Source: Mycobacterium paraffinicum (GTDB taxonomy: Bacteria; Actinomycetota; Actinomycetes; Mycobacteriales; Mycobacteriaceae). From it: DNA of 64,000 bases. Under the pieces are notes generated by a model. The model was not told where the DNA came from, searched no databases, and saw only the letters and a program-made list of their open reading frames with translations. The position numbers and the translations under genes are program-made. Positions 28,151 through 39,060 of this stretch are shown piece after piece (position 1 is the first letter of the stretch; every line of letters begins with the position of its first letter). The DNA is taken from contig NZ_MPNT01000002.1 of the NCBI RefSeq assembly GCF_001907675.1, forward strand, positions 124,001 through 188,000, written 5' to 3'.

Positions 28151-29103
28151 CCGTGAACGAAGAGCGGGAGATGCTGCGGGAGACCGTCGCGGCCCTGGTG
28201 GCCAAGCACGCCAACCCGGCCGCGGTGCGCGCCGCGATGGACTCCGAGCGCGGCTACGACGAGTCGCTCTGGAAGCTGCTGTGTGAGCAGGTGGGGGCCG
28301 CCGCCCTGGTCATCCCCGAGGAGCTGGGCGGCGCGGGTGGCGAATTAGCTGACGCCGCAACGGTTTTGCAGGAGCTGGGCCGGGCGCTGGTGCCCTCCCC
28401 GCTGCTGGGCACCACGCTGGCGGAGCTGGCACTGCTCAGCGCGCCCGAGCCCGATGCCGAGACGCTGGGCGGCCTCGCCGACGGCACCTCGATCGGCGCG
28501 TTGGTTTTCGACGCCGACTACGTCGTCAACGGGGACACCGCCGACGTCGTCGTCGCCACCACCGACGGCCAGCTGGCCCGGTGGACCGGCTTCACCGCGG
28601 AGCCGGCCGTCACCATGGACCCGACCCGGCGGCTCGCGCGGGTCACGCCCGAGGGCACCGCGACGGTCGGCGCCGACCCCGGTCTCGCCGACACGGCGGC
28701 CATCCTGCTCGCGGCCGAGCAGATCGGCGCCGCCGAACGCTGCCTCGAGCTGACCGTCGAATACGCCAAGAACAGAGTGCAATTCGGCCGGCCCATCGGC
28801 AGTTTCCAGGCGCTCAAACACCGGATGGCCGATCTGTACGTCATGATCGCCGCGGCGAAGGCGGTGGTAGCCGAGGCCTGCGACGACCCCACCCCGACGA
28901 ATGCGGCCACCGCGCGGCTCGCCGCCACCGAGGCGCTGTGCAGCGCGGCCGCCGAGGGCATCCAATTGCACGGCGGCATCGCGATCACCTGGGAACACGA
29001 CATGCACCTGTACTTCAAGCGCGCCCACGGCAGCGCCCACCTGCTGAGCACGACGCAGGAAATCCTCGGGCGACTGGAATCCGAGGTGCTCGAACCGTCG
29101 TGA
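28147..29103 (+). CDS. fadE33: FadE33, acyl-CoA dehydrogenase subunit
   Basis: The protein has 318 aa, with an ATG overlapping the fadE32 stop by 4 bp. It shows NRVQFGRPIGSFQALKHRMAD and IQLHGGIAITWEHDMHLYFKR, typical of the C-terminal FAD-binding half. It matches Rv3564 and probably partners a FadE31-type subunit. The stop overlaps the aspB GTG. Confidence 0.94.
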   Translation: MTVNEEREMLRETVAALVAKHANPAAVRAAMDSERGYDESLWKLLCEQVGAAALVIPEELGGAGGELADAATVLQELGRALVPSPLLGTTLAELALLSAPEPDAETLGGLADGTSIGALVFDADYVVNGDTADVVVATTDGQLARWTGFTAEPAVTMDPTRRLARVTPEGTATVGADPGLADTAAILLAAEQIGAAERCLELTVEYAKNRVQFGRPIGSFQALKHRMADLYVMIAAAKAVVAEACDDPTPTNAATARLAATEALCSAAAEGIQLHGGIAITWEHDMHLYFKRAHGSAHLLSTTQEILGRLESEVLEPS

Positions 29104-30257
29104 ACGACCATGTCGCCCGGCGCGCCGCCATCCCGCCGTTCTATGTGATGGACGTGTGGCTGGCCGCCGCCGAGCGCCAGCGCAGCCACGGCGACCTGGT
29201 GAACCTGTCGGCCGGCCAGCCGAGCGTCGGGGCGCCCGAGCCGGTGCGTGCGGCGGCGGCCGCCGCCCTGCATTCCAACGAGCTCGGTTACACCGTCACG
29301 CTGGGCATTCCGCAGCTGCGCGCGGCGATCGCCGCGGACTACCAACGCCAGCACGGGCTTCGGGTCACAGCCGACGAGGTCGTGTTGACCACCGGCTCGT
29401 CCGGCGGGTTCCTGCTCGCGTTCCTGGCATGCTTCGACGCCGGCGACCGGGTGGCATTGGCCAGCCCCGGCTACCCGTGCTATCGAAACATCTTGTCCGC
29501 CTTGGGCTGCGAGGTGGTCGAGATCCCGTGTGGACCGCAGACCCGCTTCCAGCCCACCGTGCAGATGCTCGAAGGACTCGACCCGCCGCCCCACGGCGTG
29601 ATCGTCGCCAGCCCGGCCAATCCCACCGGGACCGTGATAGCGCCGGCCGAGCTGGCCGCGATCGCCTCGTGGTGCGAGGCGTCCGGGGTTCGGCTGATCA
29701 GCGACGAGGTTTACCACGGCCTGGTCTACGAGGGGGCGCCGCAGACCAGCTGCGCCTGGCAGACGTCGCGAGACGCGGTGGTGGTCAACAGCTTTTCCAA
29801 GTACTACGCGATGACGGGCTGGCGGCTGGGCTGGATGCTGGTACCGCCCGCACTGCTGCGCGCCGTGGATCGCCTGACCGGCAACTTCACCATTTGCCCG
29901 CCGGTGCTGTCACAGCTCGCCGCGGTCGCGGCCTTCACACCGGAGTCGACGGCCGAGGCCGACGGCAACCTGCACCACTACGCGACCAATCGGACACTGC
30001 TGCTCGACGGGCTGCGCCGGATCGGCATCGACCGGCTCGCGCCCACCGACGGAGCGTTCTACGTGTACGCCGACGTCTCCGAACTCACCACCGACTCGAC
30101 CGCGTTCTGCTCGAAACTGTTGAGCGACACCGGCGTTGCCATCGCGCCGGGTATCGATTTCGACACCACACACGGCGATTCGTTCGTCCGGCTGTCGTTC
30201 GCCGGGCCTACGAACGACATCGAAGAGGCCCTGCGTCGCATCGGGTCCTGGATCTAA
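29100..30257 (+). CDS. aspB: AspB-type PLP-dependent aminotransferase
   Basis: The protein has 385 aa with a GTG start overlapping the fadE33 stop. It is a fold-type I class I/II aminotransferase: SAGQPSVGAPEPV, TGSSGGFLLAFL, SPANPTGTV, SDEVYHGL, and the PLP lysine in NSFSKYYAMTGWRLGW. It matches Rv3565. Why an aminotransferase sits in this operon is not clear; it may handle an amino- or keto-acid by-product. Its stop overlaps the convergent nat stop (CTAA). Confidence 0.92.
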   Translation: MNDHVARRAAIPPFYVMDVWLAAAERQRSHGDLVNLSAGQPSVGAPEPVRAAAAAALHSNELGYTVTLGIPQLRAAIAADYQRQHGLRVTADEVVLTTGSSGGFLLAFLACFDAGDRVALASPGYPCYRNILSALGCEVVEIPCGPQTRFQPTVQMLEGLDPPPHGVIVASPANPTGTVIAPAELAAIASWCEASGVRLISDEVYHGLVYEGAPQTSCAWQTSRDAVVVNSFSKYYAMTGWRLGWMLVPPALLRAVDRLTGNFTICPPVLSQLAAVAAFTPESTAEADGNLHHYATNRTLLLDGLRRIGIDRLAPTDGAFYVYADVSELTTDSTAFCSKLLSDTGVAIAPGIDFDTTHGDSFVRLSFAGPTNDIEEALRRIGSWI

Positions 30258-31087
30258 GCGTCCAGGATCTTGTCGAGGCGAGCCTCGAGCGCGCCGCGAT
30301 CGGCGACGTCGGACACGTTGATGCCGAACCGGTCCCTGAGGGTGTCCACCACCGCGGCGGCGTCGTCGAGGCGGATCTTCTCGCTGACGTCGGCGCGGTG
30401 CACGGCCAGGTTCCGGCCGGCCAGGTTCAGCCGGGCGTCGTCGGTGACGCGCGCGGCCGTCAGTCCGGTGACGAAATGCGACGAGGGGTGCGTCGAGACG
30501 TACCAGCTGCCCACCGCCAGGTCGATGTCCGGCGCGGTCCGGGTGCTGAATTCGTAGAGCGGCTGCCACTCCCCGCGAACCTGGGCCTGCAGGACCAGCC
30601 CGTCGCCGCGGTCCTCCAGCCGGTAGGGCTCGTGCGTCGTCTGCTGCATGGTGCCGGTCTCGATCCGCAGCGGCGAGGTGGGTGTCTGCCCGCCGAAGCC
30701 GACGTCGACCAGGTATGAACCGCGGGAGCCGGGGAACGTCACCGCCAACACGGTGTGTGTCTGCGGCGGCGGTGACGGCGCGTCGCGCGGCCGCATCCAC
30801 ACCACCCGGCCGGCCAGGCGGCGCACCCGAAAGCCGAGCTCGGTCAGCACGTAGCCCATCAGGCCGTTGTGCTCGTAGCAAAAGCCGCCGCGGCCCCGCT
30901 GAACCAGCTTGCGGGCGAGGGCCTGCGGGCCGAGGTCGTCGACCGGCACCCCCATCACCGGATCGAGGTTCTCGAAGGGAATCGCTTGGGTGTGCGCGCT
31001 CACCAATCCCTGCAGGACCTGGAGGTCCGGTGCCGTGGCTCCGCGGTAACCGATCCGTTCGAAGTACTCGCCCAGGTTCAGCGTCAT
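30254..31087 (-). CDS. nat: Arylamine N-acetyltransferase
   Basis: The protein has 277 aa, starting at MTLNLGEYFERIGY. The catalytic triad is Cys70 in RGGFCYEHNG, His111 in THTVLA and Asp128 in LVDVGFGG. It matches Rv3566c, a NAT able to use acetyl- and propionyl-CoA, which has been linked to propionyl-CoA from cholesterol. In M. tuberculosis it lies at the end of the hsaADCB operon; here ~5.5 kb of other genes separates it from hsaB, so its promoter may differ. Confidence 0.95.
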   Translation of the reverse strand: MTLNLGEYFERIGYRGATAPDLQVLQGLVSAHTQAIPFENLDPVMGVPVDDLGPQALARKLVQRGRGGFCYEHNGLMGYVLTELGFRVRRLAGRVVWMRPRDAPSPPPQTHTVLAVTFPGSRGSYLVDVGFGGQTPTSPLRIETGTMQQTTHEPYRLEDRGDGLVLQAQVRGEWQPLYEFSTRTAPDIDLAVGSWYVSTHPSSHFVTGLTAARVTDDARLNLAGRNLAVHRADVSEKIRLDDAAAVVDTLRDRFGINVSDVADRGALEARLDKILDA

Positions 31088-31182
31088 ACGGCCATTCTGC
31101 GGCCACGTCATCGGCAGGCGTGCGACGGCCGGCAGCGGGTATGCCGCCCGGTAGCCCAAGCCCGGGACCGAAGGAGGAGCTC

Positions 31183-31785
31183 ATGGCCGATGTCGACCTT
31201 TACCTCGACCCTGTCTGTCCGTTCTCCTGGGTGACCGCGCGCTGGTTGCTGGACGCCGGGGAGGCGACGGGCACGCCCGTCACCCTGCGGCAGATGAGCC
31301 TGGCGGTCCTCAACGAGGGCCAGGACACCGACGGGAAACAGCGGCGCATGATGGAGCGGTCGACGCGGCTGGGACGCCTGTTCGCCGCCGCCGTCGACGA
31401 GCGGGGGCCGGAAGCGTTCGCGGCCCTCTACGCCTCGATCGGCCGGCGCATCCACGTGGACGGCGACGACCTGACCGCATCCGCGGTCCGCGCAGCCCTG
31501 GCCGAGAACGGCCTGGCGCAAGGACTCGCCGAAGCGCAGGACGACGCCGGCTTTGACCAGGCGGTCAAGCAGGCGCACGAAGCCAGCCAGGACGCCCTGG
31601 GCGACGAGGCCGGCAGCCCGATCATCGCGGTCGACGGCCGCGCGTTCTCCGGACCGGTCCTGACCCGAACGCTCAAGACCCCAGCCGGGGTTCGGCTGCT
31701 CGAGGCCGTGCTCACCATGGCCGCCGTTCCCGAATTCGCCGCGCTGCAACGGCCGTATGAAGGCCCCCCGACCATCGAGGCCTGA
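31183..31785 (+). CDS. DsbA-family thioredoxin-fold protein, monothiol CPFS site
   Basis: The protein has 200 aa, starting after a strong AAGGAGG site. It has the DsbA fold with the active site at residues 12-15 reading C-P-F-S, and the cis-Pro region AGSPIIAVDG. It resembles the mycothiol-dependent nitroreductase Rv2466c, which has a C-P-W-C site, but the second Cys is Ser, implying a monothiol mechanism or altered activity. There is no signal peptide, so it is cytosolic. It is divergent from nat with ~95 bp between. Confidence 0.87.
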   Translation: MADVDLYLDPVCPFSWVTARWLLDAGEATGTPVTLRQMSLAVLNEGQDTDGKQRRMMERSTRLGRLFAAAVDERGPEAFAALYASIGRRIHVDGDDLTASAVRAALAENGLAQGLAEAQDDAGFDQAVKQAHEASQDALGDEAGSPIIAVDGRAFSGPVLTRTLKTPAGVRLLEAVLTMAAVPEFAALQRPYEGPPTIEA

Positions 31786-31909
31786 TCGCGGCCATCGCCC
31801 CGGATCACCACCGGGCGAACGAAGGTTTCCGGAAAAGCACATCCGTGAGGTTCTGAGCGCTAATCTGAGCTCGCCAAGATCATATTCGCGGAGGGTTGAG
31901 CGCCAGCAA

Positions 31910-34900
31910 ATGCCTGAAGAGCCCCGGCCCGACAGTGTCGCACCGGTACCGAGCGGCATCGCCGCGGAGCTGGCGGCCGCGGGATTCGAGGATGCCCGGC
32001 AAGTGGCCCGCGGCGGGGCCGGGGTCATTTACTGCTGCTACGAGACAGCTCTCGGGCGAAGCGTGGCGGTGAAGGTGCTGCCGTCGCACATCGACGAGGA
32101 CAGCCGCGAGCGGTTCCTTCGCGAGGGCTATGCGATGGGCGGACTCTCCGGGCACCCGAACATCGTCAACATCCTGCGGGTCGGCGTCACCCCGACCGGC
32201 AAACCTTACATCGTGATGCCTTACCACTCAGCGGATTCGCTGGCCGTCCGGCTGCGCCGGGAGGGTCCGGTGTCCTGGCCCGAGGCGTTGCACATCGGCG
32301 TAAAGCTTTGCGGCGCGCTGGAAACCGCGCACCGGACCGGCACGCTGCACCGCGACATCAAGCCCGCGAACATCCTCGTGAACGATTACGGCGAGCCGCA
32401 GCTCAGTGATTTCGGCATCGCCCACATCGAAGGCGGATACGAGACGGCGACCGGGTTCTTCTCCGGCACCATCGACTTCACCGCGCCCGAGGTGATGACG
32501 GGCAATCCCGCCACGGTGGCCTCCGACATGTATTCACTGGGCGCCACGCTCTACGCGCTCATCGCCGGCAACGCCGCGCACGAGCGCAAGAAGGGCGAGG
32601 ACCTGATCGCCCAGTATCTGCGGATCAGCACCACGGGGATCCCCGACATGCGTCCCGACGGCATCCCGGACGCGGTGTGCACGGCGATCGAGAGGGCCAT
32701 GTCCATCGACCCGGCCGAGCGGCCCGCCTCGGCCGAGGAGTTCGGCCGCGAGCTGCAGGCCGCCCAGCGCGCCAACGGTCTGAAGCCCGACGCGATGGCC
32801 ATCACCGGGCGCCCGTCGGCCGTCGCGACCGACGCGCCCTATGCCGCACCCACCGGGGGACACAGTGAGGTGGCGCGGCCGTCCGGCTTGCACACCGCGA
32901 GCATGCCCCCACCGACGCGGGGACCGGCCGGGCACGACGACCCGACCTCCGCGATCAGCGCCCCCATCGCGAGCGAACACGCGCTGCAGACAGCGGCGTT
33001 TCCGCAGGGGCCCGCCGAGTTGCCCGCGGCGGCCAACCTGCTGCGCGCCGCGCAAGCGTCGTCGACGCAGCCTACGGCGCGGCCACCCCAAGCCGCCGGG
33101 CCGTCGGGGCCGAACGGCGGCGCCCAGGGCCCGCCACGGGGTCCCAGGGCACGGGCGGCCGCGTGGTTCGCGGAGCCGGGCAAGAAGCGGAACCGCATCG
33201 CGCTGACGGCCGGCGCGCTGGCGGCGGTCCTGCTCCTGGTCGTCGGCGGCATCTATTTCGCGCTTTCGCCCGACAACAAAGCCGGTTCCAAAGGCGCATC
33301 CGGCCAACCGACCGCGCAGCCGCCCATGCAATGGAAACCGATCACCAACGCCCGGATTTCGCGGGACGCGGCGGCCACCACGCAGGCCGACGGCACGATC
33401 TGGATCTTCGGCGGGATCCGCAGCGACGGCGCCTTCACCGGACTGCAGGAGGGTTACGACCCCGTCATCGACAGCTGGAAGGGCGGCGACGATCTCCCCG
33501 TCCCGGTCTCACACGCGATGGCGGTGACTTGGCAGGGAAACCCCGTCGTGCTCGGCGGGTGGAAGTCCGAGGGCGGCAAAAACGTTGCCTCCGAACAGGT
33601 TTGGCGGGTCATCAACAGCCGCTGGGTGGAGCTTCCGCATCTGCTGCAGCCGCGCGCGGCCGCGGCGGCGGCGGTGGTCGGCGACCGCCTGGTCGTGACG
33701 GGCGGTGTCGACGCGTCCGGCGCGCTGCTGAACACCACCGAGGTGTTCGACGGCAACGCCTGGAGCCTCGGCGCGCCGATCCCGACACCGCGGCAGATGC
33801 TGGCGGCGGCCTCGGACGGGAAGCTGGTGTACGCGGTCGGTGGCACCAATGGGACCGCCGACCTACCGACGGTGGAGGCCTACGACCCGGCCGCGAAGGG
33901 TTGGTCGCCGCTGCCCCCGCTGAGCCAGCCGCGCAGCGACCTCGGGGTCGCGATCGTCGACGGGCGCCTGGTCGCCGCCGGGGGGGTGTCCGCGGGGCAG
34001 GTGCTCAAGAGCGTTTCCGCGCTCGACCTGATGACCAAGGCGTGGTCCGGATTGCCCGACATGATGACCGCGCGGCACGGCATGGCCGTCGACGCGGTGG
34101 AGAAGTCCGTGTACGCCATCGGCGGGTCGACCGCCGTCGGCGACGGGCAGCTCACCTCGTCGGCCGAAGCCCTGAAGCTGCCGGCCCGCCGGATCCAGCC
34201 GGCGTCGCAGTGGCGCACGCTGCCGGACGCGCCGACCCCCCGGCTGATGATGGCCTGGGCCGTGCAGGACGACAAGATCTGGATCCTGGGCGGTCTGCGC
34301 AACGGCACCGCCTTGCAGACCGTGGAGAGCTACGACCCGCACACCGGCGTCTGGCAGACCGGGCCGCCACTGCCCATCCCGCTGCATCACGCGGCGGCGG
34401 CGACCTACCGCGGCGAGGTGGTGGTGCTCGGCGGAGCGAGCGACCAGCTCGCCAACGCGTCCGACAAGGTGTTCGCCCTGCGCGGCGGCAATTGGGTTGA
34501 GCTGCCACATCTCACGCACCCCCGCGCGGCGCCGGCCGCGGCGGTGGTGGGGGACAAACTCGTCGCGGTGGGCGGGCAGAACGCCAAACAGCTCGTCCCG
34601 CAGACCGAGGTCTTCGACGGCAACTCGTGGACGGACGCCGCCGACATGCCGACGCCGCGCGAACACCTGGCCGCCGTATCGGATGGCACCTACGTGTATG
34701 CGATCGGCGGCCGGTTCCTGTCCGCCGACAAGAATTCCGCGGCGAACGAGCGGTTCGATCCCCAATCGGGCAACTGGACCAAGTTGGTGGGCATGCCGAC
34801 CCCGCGCGGCAGCTACGGCGCGACCTACATCGACGGCCGCATCGTGGTGGTCGGCGGCGAGGAACCGACGATGGTGCTGAACGTGGTCGAGATGTACGAC

Positions 34901-35059
34901 ATCGCCGACGCGAAGTGGAGCACCTTGCCCCCGATGCCCACCGCGCGGCACGCCGAGGTGGTGGCGACGGTCGGCAACACCATCTACTGCATCGGCGGCG
35001 CGAACCGCCCGACCCACGAGGGCCCGATCGCGACGGTCGAGGCGCTGGACTTCATGTAG
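31910..35059 (+). CDS. PknK-like Ser/Thr kinase with one TM helix and external double Kelch propeller
   Basis: The protein has 1049 aa, starting at MPEEPRPDSVAPVPSG. The kinase domain (~25-300) has ARGGAG, the AVKVL lysine (Lys55), LHRDIKPANIL (Asp149), LSDFGIAH (Asp167) and FTAPEV, and its closest resemblance is to PknK. A Pro/Ala-rich linker (~330-425) is followed by one TM helix (~431-451). The remaining ~590 residues are Kelch-type repeats (IWIFGG, VVVLGG, VYAIGG), probably outside the membrane. The propeller is internally duplicated: VELPHLLQPRA... and VELPHLTHPRA... each lead into TEVFDGN. This layout suggests a receptor kinase sensing a ligand through the propellers. PknK itself carries AAA/TPR regions instead. 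Confidence 0.92.
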   Translation: MPEEPRPDSVAPVPSGIAAELAAAGFEDARQVARGGAGVIYCCYETALGRSVAVKVLPSHIDEDSRERFLREGYAMGGLSGHPNIVNILRVGVTPTGKPYIVMPYHSADSLAVRLRREGPVSWPEALHIGVKLCGALETAHRTGTLHRDIKPANILVNDYGEPQLSDFGIAHIEGGYETATGFFSGTIDFTAPEVMTGNPATVASDMYSLGATLYALIAGNAAHERKKGEDLIAQYLRISTTGIPDMRPDGIPDAVCTAIERAMSIDPAERPASAEEFGRELQAAQRANGLKPDAMAITGRPSAVATDAPYAAPTGGHSEVARPSGLHTASMPPPTRGPAGHDDPTSAISAPIASEHALQTAAFPQGPAELPAAANLLRAAQASSTQPTARPPQAAGPSGPNGGAQGPPRGPRARAAAWFAEPGKKRNRIALTAGALAAVLLLVVGGIYFALSPDNKAGSKGASGQPTAQPPMQWKPITNARISRDAAATTQADGTIWIFGGIRSDGAFTGLQEGYDPVIDSWKGGDDLPVPVSHAMAVTWQGNPVVLGGWKSEGGKNVASEQVWRVINSRWVELPHLLQPRAAAAAAVVGDRLVVTGGVDASGALLNTTEVFDGNAWSLGAPIPTPRQMLAAASDGKLVYAVGGTNGTADLPTVEAYDPAAKGWSPLPPLSQPRSDLGVAIVDGRLVAAGGVSAGQVLKSVSALDLMTKAWSGLPDMMTARHGMAVDAVEKSVYAIGGSTAVGDGQLTSSAEALKLPARRIQPASQWRTLPDAPTPRLMMAWAVQDDKIWILGGLRNGTALQTVESYDPHTGVWQTGPPLPIPLHHAAAATYRGEVVVLGGASDQLANASDKVFALRGGNWVELPHLTHPRAAPAAAVVGDKLVAVGGQNAKQLVPQTEVFDGNSWTDAADMPTPREHLAAVSDGTYVYAIGGRFLSADKNSAANERFDPQSGNWTKLVGMPTPRGSYGATYIDGRIVVVGGEEPTMVLNVVEMYDIADAKWSTLPPMPTARHAEVVATVGNTIYCIGGANRPTHEGPIATVEALDFM

Positions 35060-35070
35060 CCACCGAGACC

Positions 35071-35604
35071 ATGAGCGCCCTGCGATGGGCCGCCGGCTGT
35101 TTGTACGGCGCCAAGCGGTGGATGTATCGCGGTGGCAGACCGGGCTTTCCGGCCCGGGTGTTGAATCGGCTTTCCGCGGTGCAGTACTCGGCCGGTGTCC
35201 TGTCCCCGGCGCGGGCGATGACCCTCGAGGTGCGGGGGCGGCGGTCCGGACGAACGGTGTCGGTCCCCGTGGTGGTCGTCGATCATGACGGCGGGCGTTA
35301 CCTCGTATCGACGCTCGGCAATGAGGTGAATTGGGTGCGCAATGTCCGCGCTGCCGGCGGGCGGGCCGTCGTGCGCCGCGGGCACCGTGAAGCGGTGCGA
35401 CTGGTCGAGGTCGCCAGCAAGGACCGTGCGCCCGTCTTGCGTCGCTACGTTGCGGTCGCCCCCGGGGCGCGCCCCCACATCCCCCTCGCCAGCGACGCAC
35501 CGCTGACAGCATTCGAGCGGATCGCCGACAGCTACCCGGTCTTTCGGATCACCGCTGACGGTCCGCCTCGTCGGCAAGGGCACGGGCACGCCGGTAGGCA
35601 GTGA
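35071..35604 (+). CDS. Ddn-family (F420-dependent) nitroreductase paralogue
   Basis: The protein has 177 aa, starting 12 bp after the kinase stop. The split-barrel family pattern is LEVRGRRSGRTVSVPVVVVDH and YLVSTLGNEVNWVRNVRAAGG. It is the third intact Ddn-like gene in the window. It is likely an F420-binding reductase of unknown substrate and may be co-transcribed with the kinase. Its last ~56 bp overlap the convergent membrane-protein gene. Confidence 0.85.
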   Translation: MSALRWAAGCLYGAKRWMYRGGRPGFPARVLNRLSAVQYSAGVLSPARAMTLEVRGRRSGRTVSVPVVVVDHDGGRYLVSTLGNEVNWVRNVRAAGGRAVVRRGHREAVRLVEVASKDRAPVLRRYVAVAPGARPHIPLASDAPLTAFERIADSYPVFRITADGPPRRQGHGHAGRQ

Positions 35605-35959
35605 GGAACAGCACCGTCAGGCCCAACTGGACCGCGAAGACCGGCGCCATGTAGCCGGCGCGCACGAGGCCGCTGCCGATCGCGTAAGCACCCGCGGCCG
35701 CGAGACCCGCAAGCACCGGGAACACCGTGAGCAGCAGTACCCCTCGCCGGTCGACCGGTGCGCAGCCGGCCCATACGAGCAGCGCCGTCCACCCGCCCAT
35801 CAGGGCTGCACCCAATGCGGCGGCGTAGCGGTAATCGGGGCCCGGGGCGAACCCGTGCAGACCCAGCATCGCGGCGGCGACGCGGGGCACCAGAAGTGGC
35901 ACCACCATGACGGCATCCACCACGGCACCGGCCCAGTAGGCGAACCGCAACAGCGCCAT
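35549..35959 (-). CDS. Small membrane protein, four TM segments
   Basis: The protein has ~136 aa if started at the ATG at 35959, after AGGTGGGG. Hydrophobic segments occur around residues 5-30, 45-65, 75-95 and 100-125, with a positive C terminus (RRARALADEADRQR). I do not recognise the family. It converges with and overlaps the Ddn paralogue. Confidence 0.7.
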   Translation of the reverse strand: MALLRFAYWAGAVVDAVMVVPLLVPRVAAAMLGLHGFAPGPDYRYAAALGAALMGGWTALLVWAGCAPVDRRGVLLLTVFPVLAGLAAAGAYAIGSGLVRAGYMAPVFAVQLGLTVLFLTAYRRARALADEADRQR

Positions 35960-36166
35960 CAACCCCACCTATCTGAGCGGCTCTGCCGCCCGCCTGCCCA
36001 TCCGATTAGGCGATCCGATGATTTCTGACGTCCGCCGCGACGGGTAGGGGACAAGGTCACTCCGGTCCGGGGTCCACCGATCCGTCCCGGTTGTTTTACT
36101 TGCGCCAAATACGGGGACCCCCTATGAGCCAGCGCCAGGCGGAAACCGATCTGATGGGAGCCCATG

Positions 36167-36619
36167 ATGAATACCAGCGCTATCTGGATCGTGGTCGCCG
36201 TCGTCGCGGCAGTACTGGTGGTCGCCGCGCTGCTGGCGGTCAGCAGGACGAGGAGCCGGCGCCGGCAACGGCACGCGGAGGAGATTCGCGAACAGGCCAA
36301 GCTGGAGACGGCGAAGGTCGAACGCCGCGAAGCCCTCGCGCAGGAGACGGCCGCCAAAGCCCGCGCCGCCCAGGCCGAGGCGGAGGCCAAAGCGGCCGAG
36401 GCCGCCCGCCTGCAGGAACGGGCGGCCAACCATCAAAGCGAGGTCGCGGCATCGCGCGAACAACTGCACGAGCAGCTTCAGCGCGCCGACGAGCTGCACC
36501 CGGCCGGCGACGCGAAGCCGGCCGGCGAACACGACGATCCCGACACTTCCGCGGCGACGCACGGCCCCAGGACCGACGTCGAGGCCACGCGTCAGGAAAC
36601 GTATCGCGGGACGCCCTAG
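36167..36619 (+). CDS. Membrane-anchored coiled-coil protein
   Basis: The protein has ~150 aa from the second of two tandem ATGs, with a better-spaced GGGAG. One N-terminal TM helix (IWIVVAVVAAVLVVAALLAV) is followed by a long Ala/Glu/Arg/Lys-rich coiled coil (~30-110: EIREQAKLETAKVERREALA and similar) and a polar tail. Such proteins occur in mycobacteria without known function. Its stop overlaps the convergent hsaB stop in CTAG. Confidence 0.78.
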   Translation: MNTSAIWIVVAVVAAVLVVAALLAVSRTRSRRRQRHAEEIREQAKLETAKVERREALAQETAAKARAAQAEAEAKAAEAARLQERAANHQSEVAASREQLHEQLQRADELHPAGDAKPAGEHDDPDTSAATHGPRTDVEATRQETYRGTP

Positions 36620-37179
36620 AGCCAGGTGTCTTGAGTGGTGGCGGTGAGAAACGCCTCCAGGTCGTCGCGCCACTGCGCCGGCGTCGTCTTGTCCGGTTCG
36701 ATCCCGGTGTACTCCCCGCGATAGAACAGCAGGGGGCGCGGCTTGATCTTGGGCGCCTCCGACAACGACTGCACCGCGCCGAACACCACGAAATGGTCGC
36801 CACCGTCGTGCACGGATGCCACCGTGCAGTCGATGTAGGCCAGCGAACCGTCGATGATCGGCGAGCCGAGTTCGGAGGCGTGCCAGTCGATTCCGGCGAA
36901 CTTGTCCGGCTCCTTCGAGCCGAAGCGCGCGGAAACGTGCTTCTGCTTCTCGGTCAACACGTTGACGCAGAACCGGCCGCTGGCCTCGATGGCCTGCCAG
37001 GATCGCGACACCTTGGTCGGGCAGAACAACACCAGCGGCGGGTCCAGCGACAGGGCGGCGAAAGACTGGCAGGCGAAGCCGACCGGGACCTCGTCGTGCA
37101 CCGTGGTGATGATCGTGATGCCGGTGCAGAACTGGCCCAGCACCTGCCGGAAGGCCCGGGGATCGATCGGCGCCGACAT
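36616..37179 (-). CDS. hsaB: HsaB, flavin reductase of the 3-HSA hydroxylase
   Basis: The protein has 187 aa, starting at MSAPIDPRAFRQVLGQFCTG. It has a flavin-reductase-like split barrel (VGFACQSFAALSLDPPLVLFC). It matches Rv3567c and supplies reduced flavin to HsaA. The start is 2 bp after the hsaC stop. It is the last gene of hsaA-hsaD-hsaC-hsaB. Confidence 0.95.
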   Translation of the reverse strand: MSAPIDPRAFRQVLGQFCTGITIITTVHDEVPVGFACQSFAALSLDPPLVLFCPTKVSRSWQAIEASGRFCVNVLTEKQKHVSARFGSKEPDKFAGIDWHASELGSPIIDGSLAYIDCTVASVHDGGDHFVVFGAVQSLSEAPKIKPRPLLFYRGEYTGIEPDKTTPAQWRDDLEAFLTATTQDTWL

Positions 37180-37181
37180 GA

Positions 37182-38959
<1,778 letters not shown>

Positions 38960-38967
38960 TCAGCGCC

Positions 38968-39035
38968 GCTCCTCTCCCCCGCAAGCGGGTGGGGCCCCCG
39001 CGGAGTTGGGGAGTGCCCCCGCATCGCTCCCTGGC
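38968..39035. repeat. Interspersed C/G-rich repeat between hsaA and hsaD
   Basis: The core CTCCCCCGCAAGCGGG is followed by a GGGG/CCCCC/GGGG/CCCCC alternation. The same core occurs in reverse complement at 47282-47335. It is non-coding here and may form a hairpin between two genes of one operon. Confidence 0.7.
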
Positions 39036-39060
39036 TCTGCATCGTCGCCGGCGAGCACGG

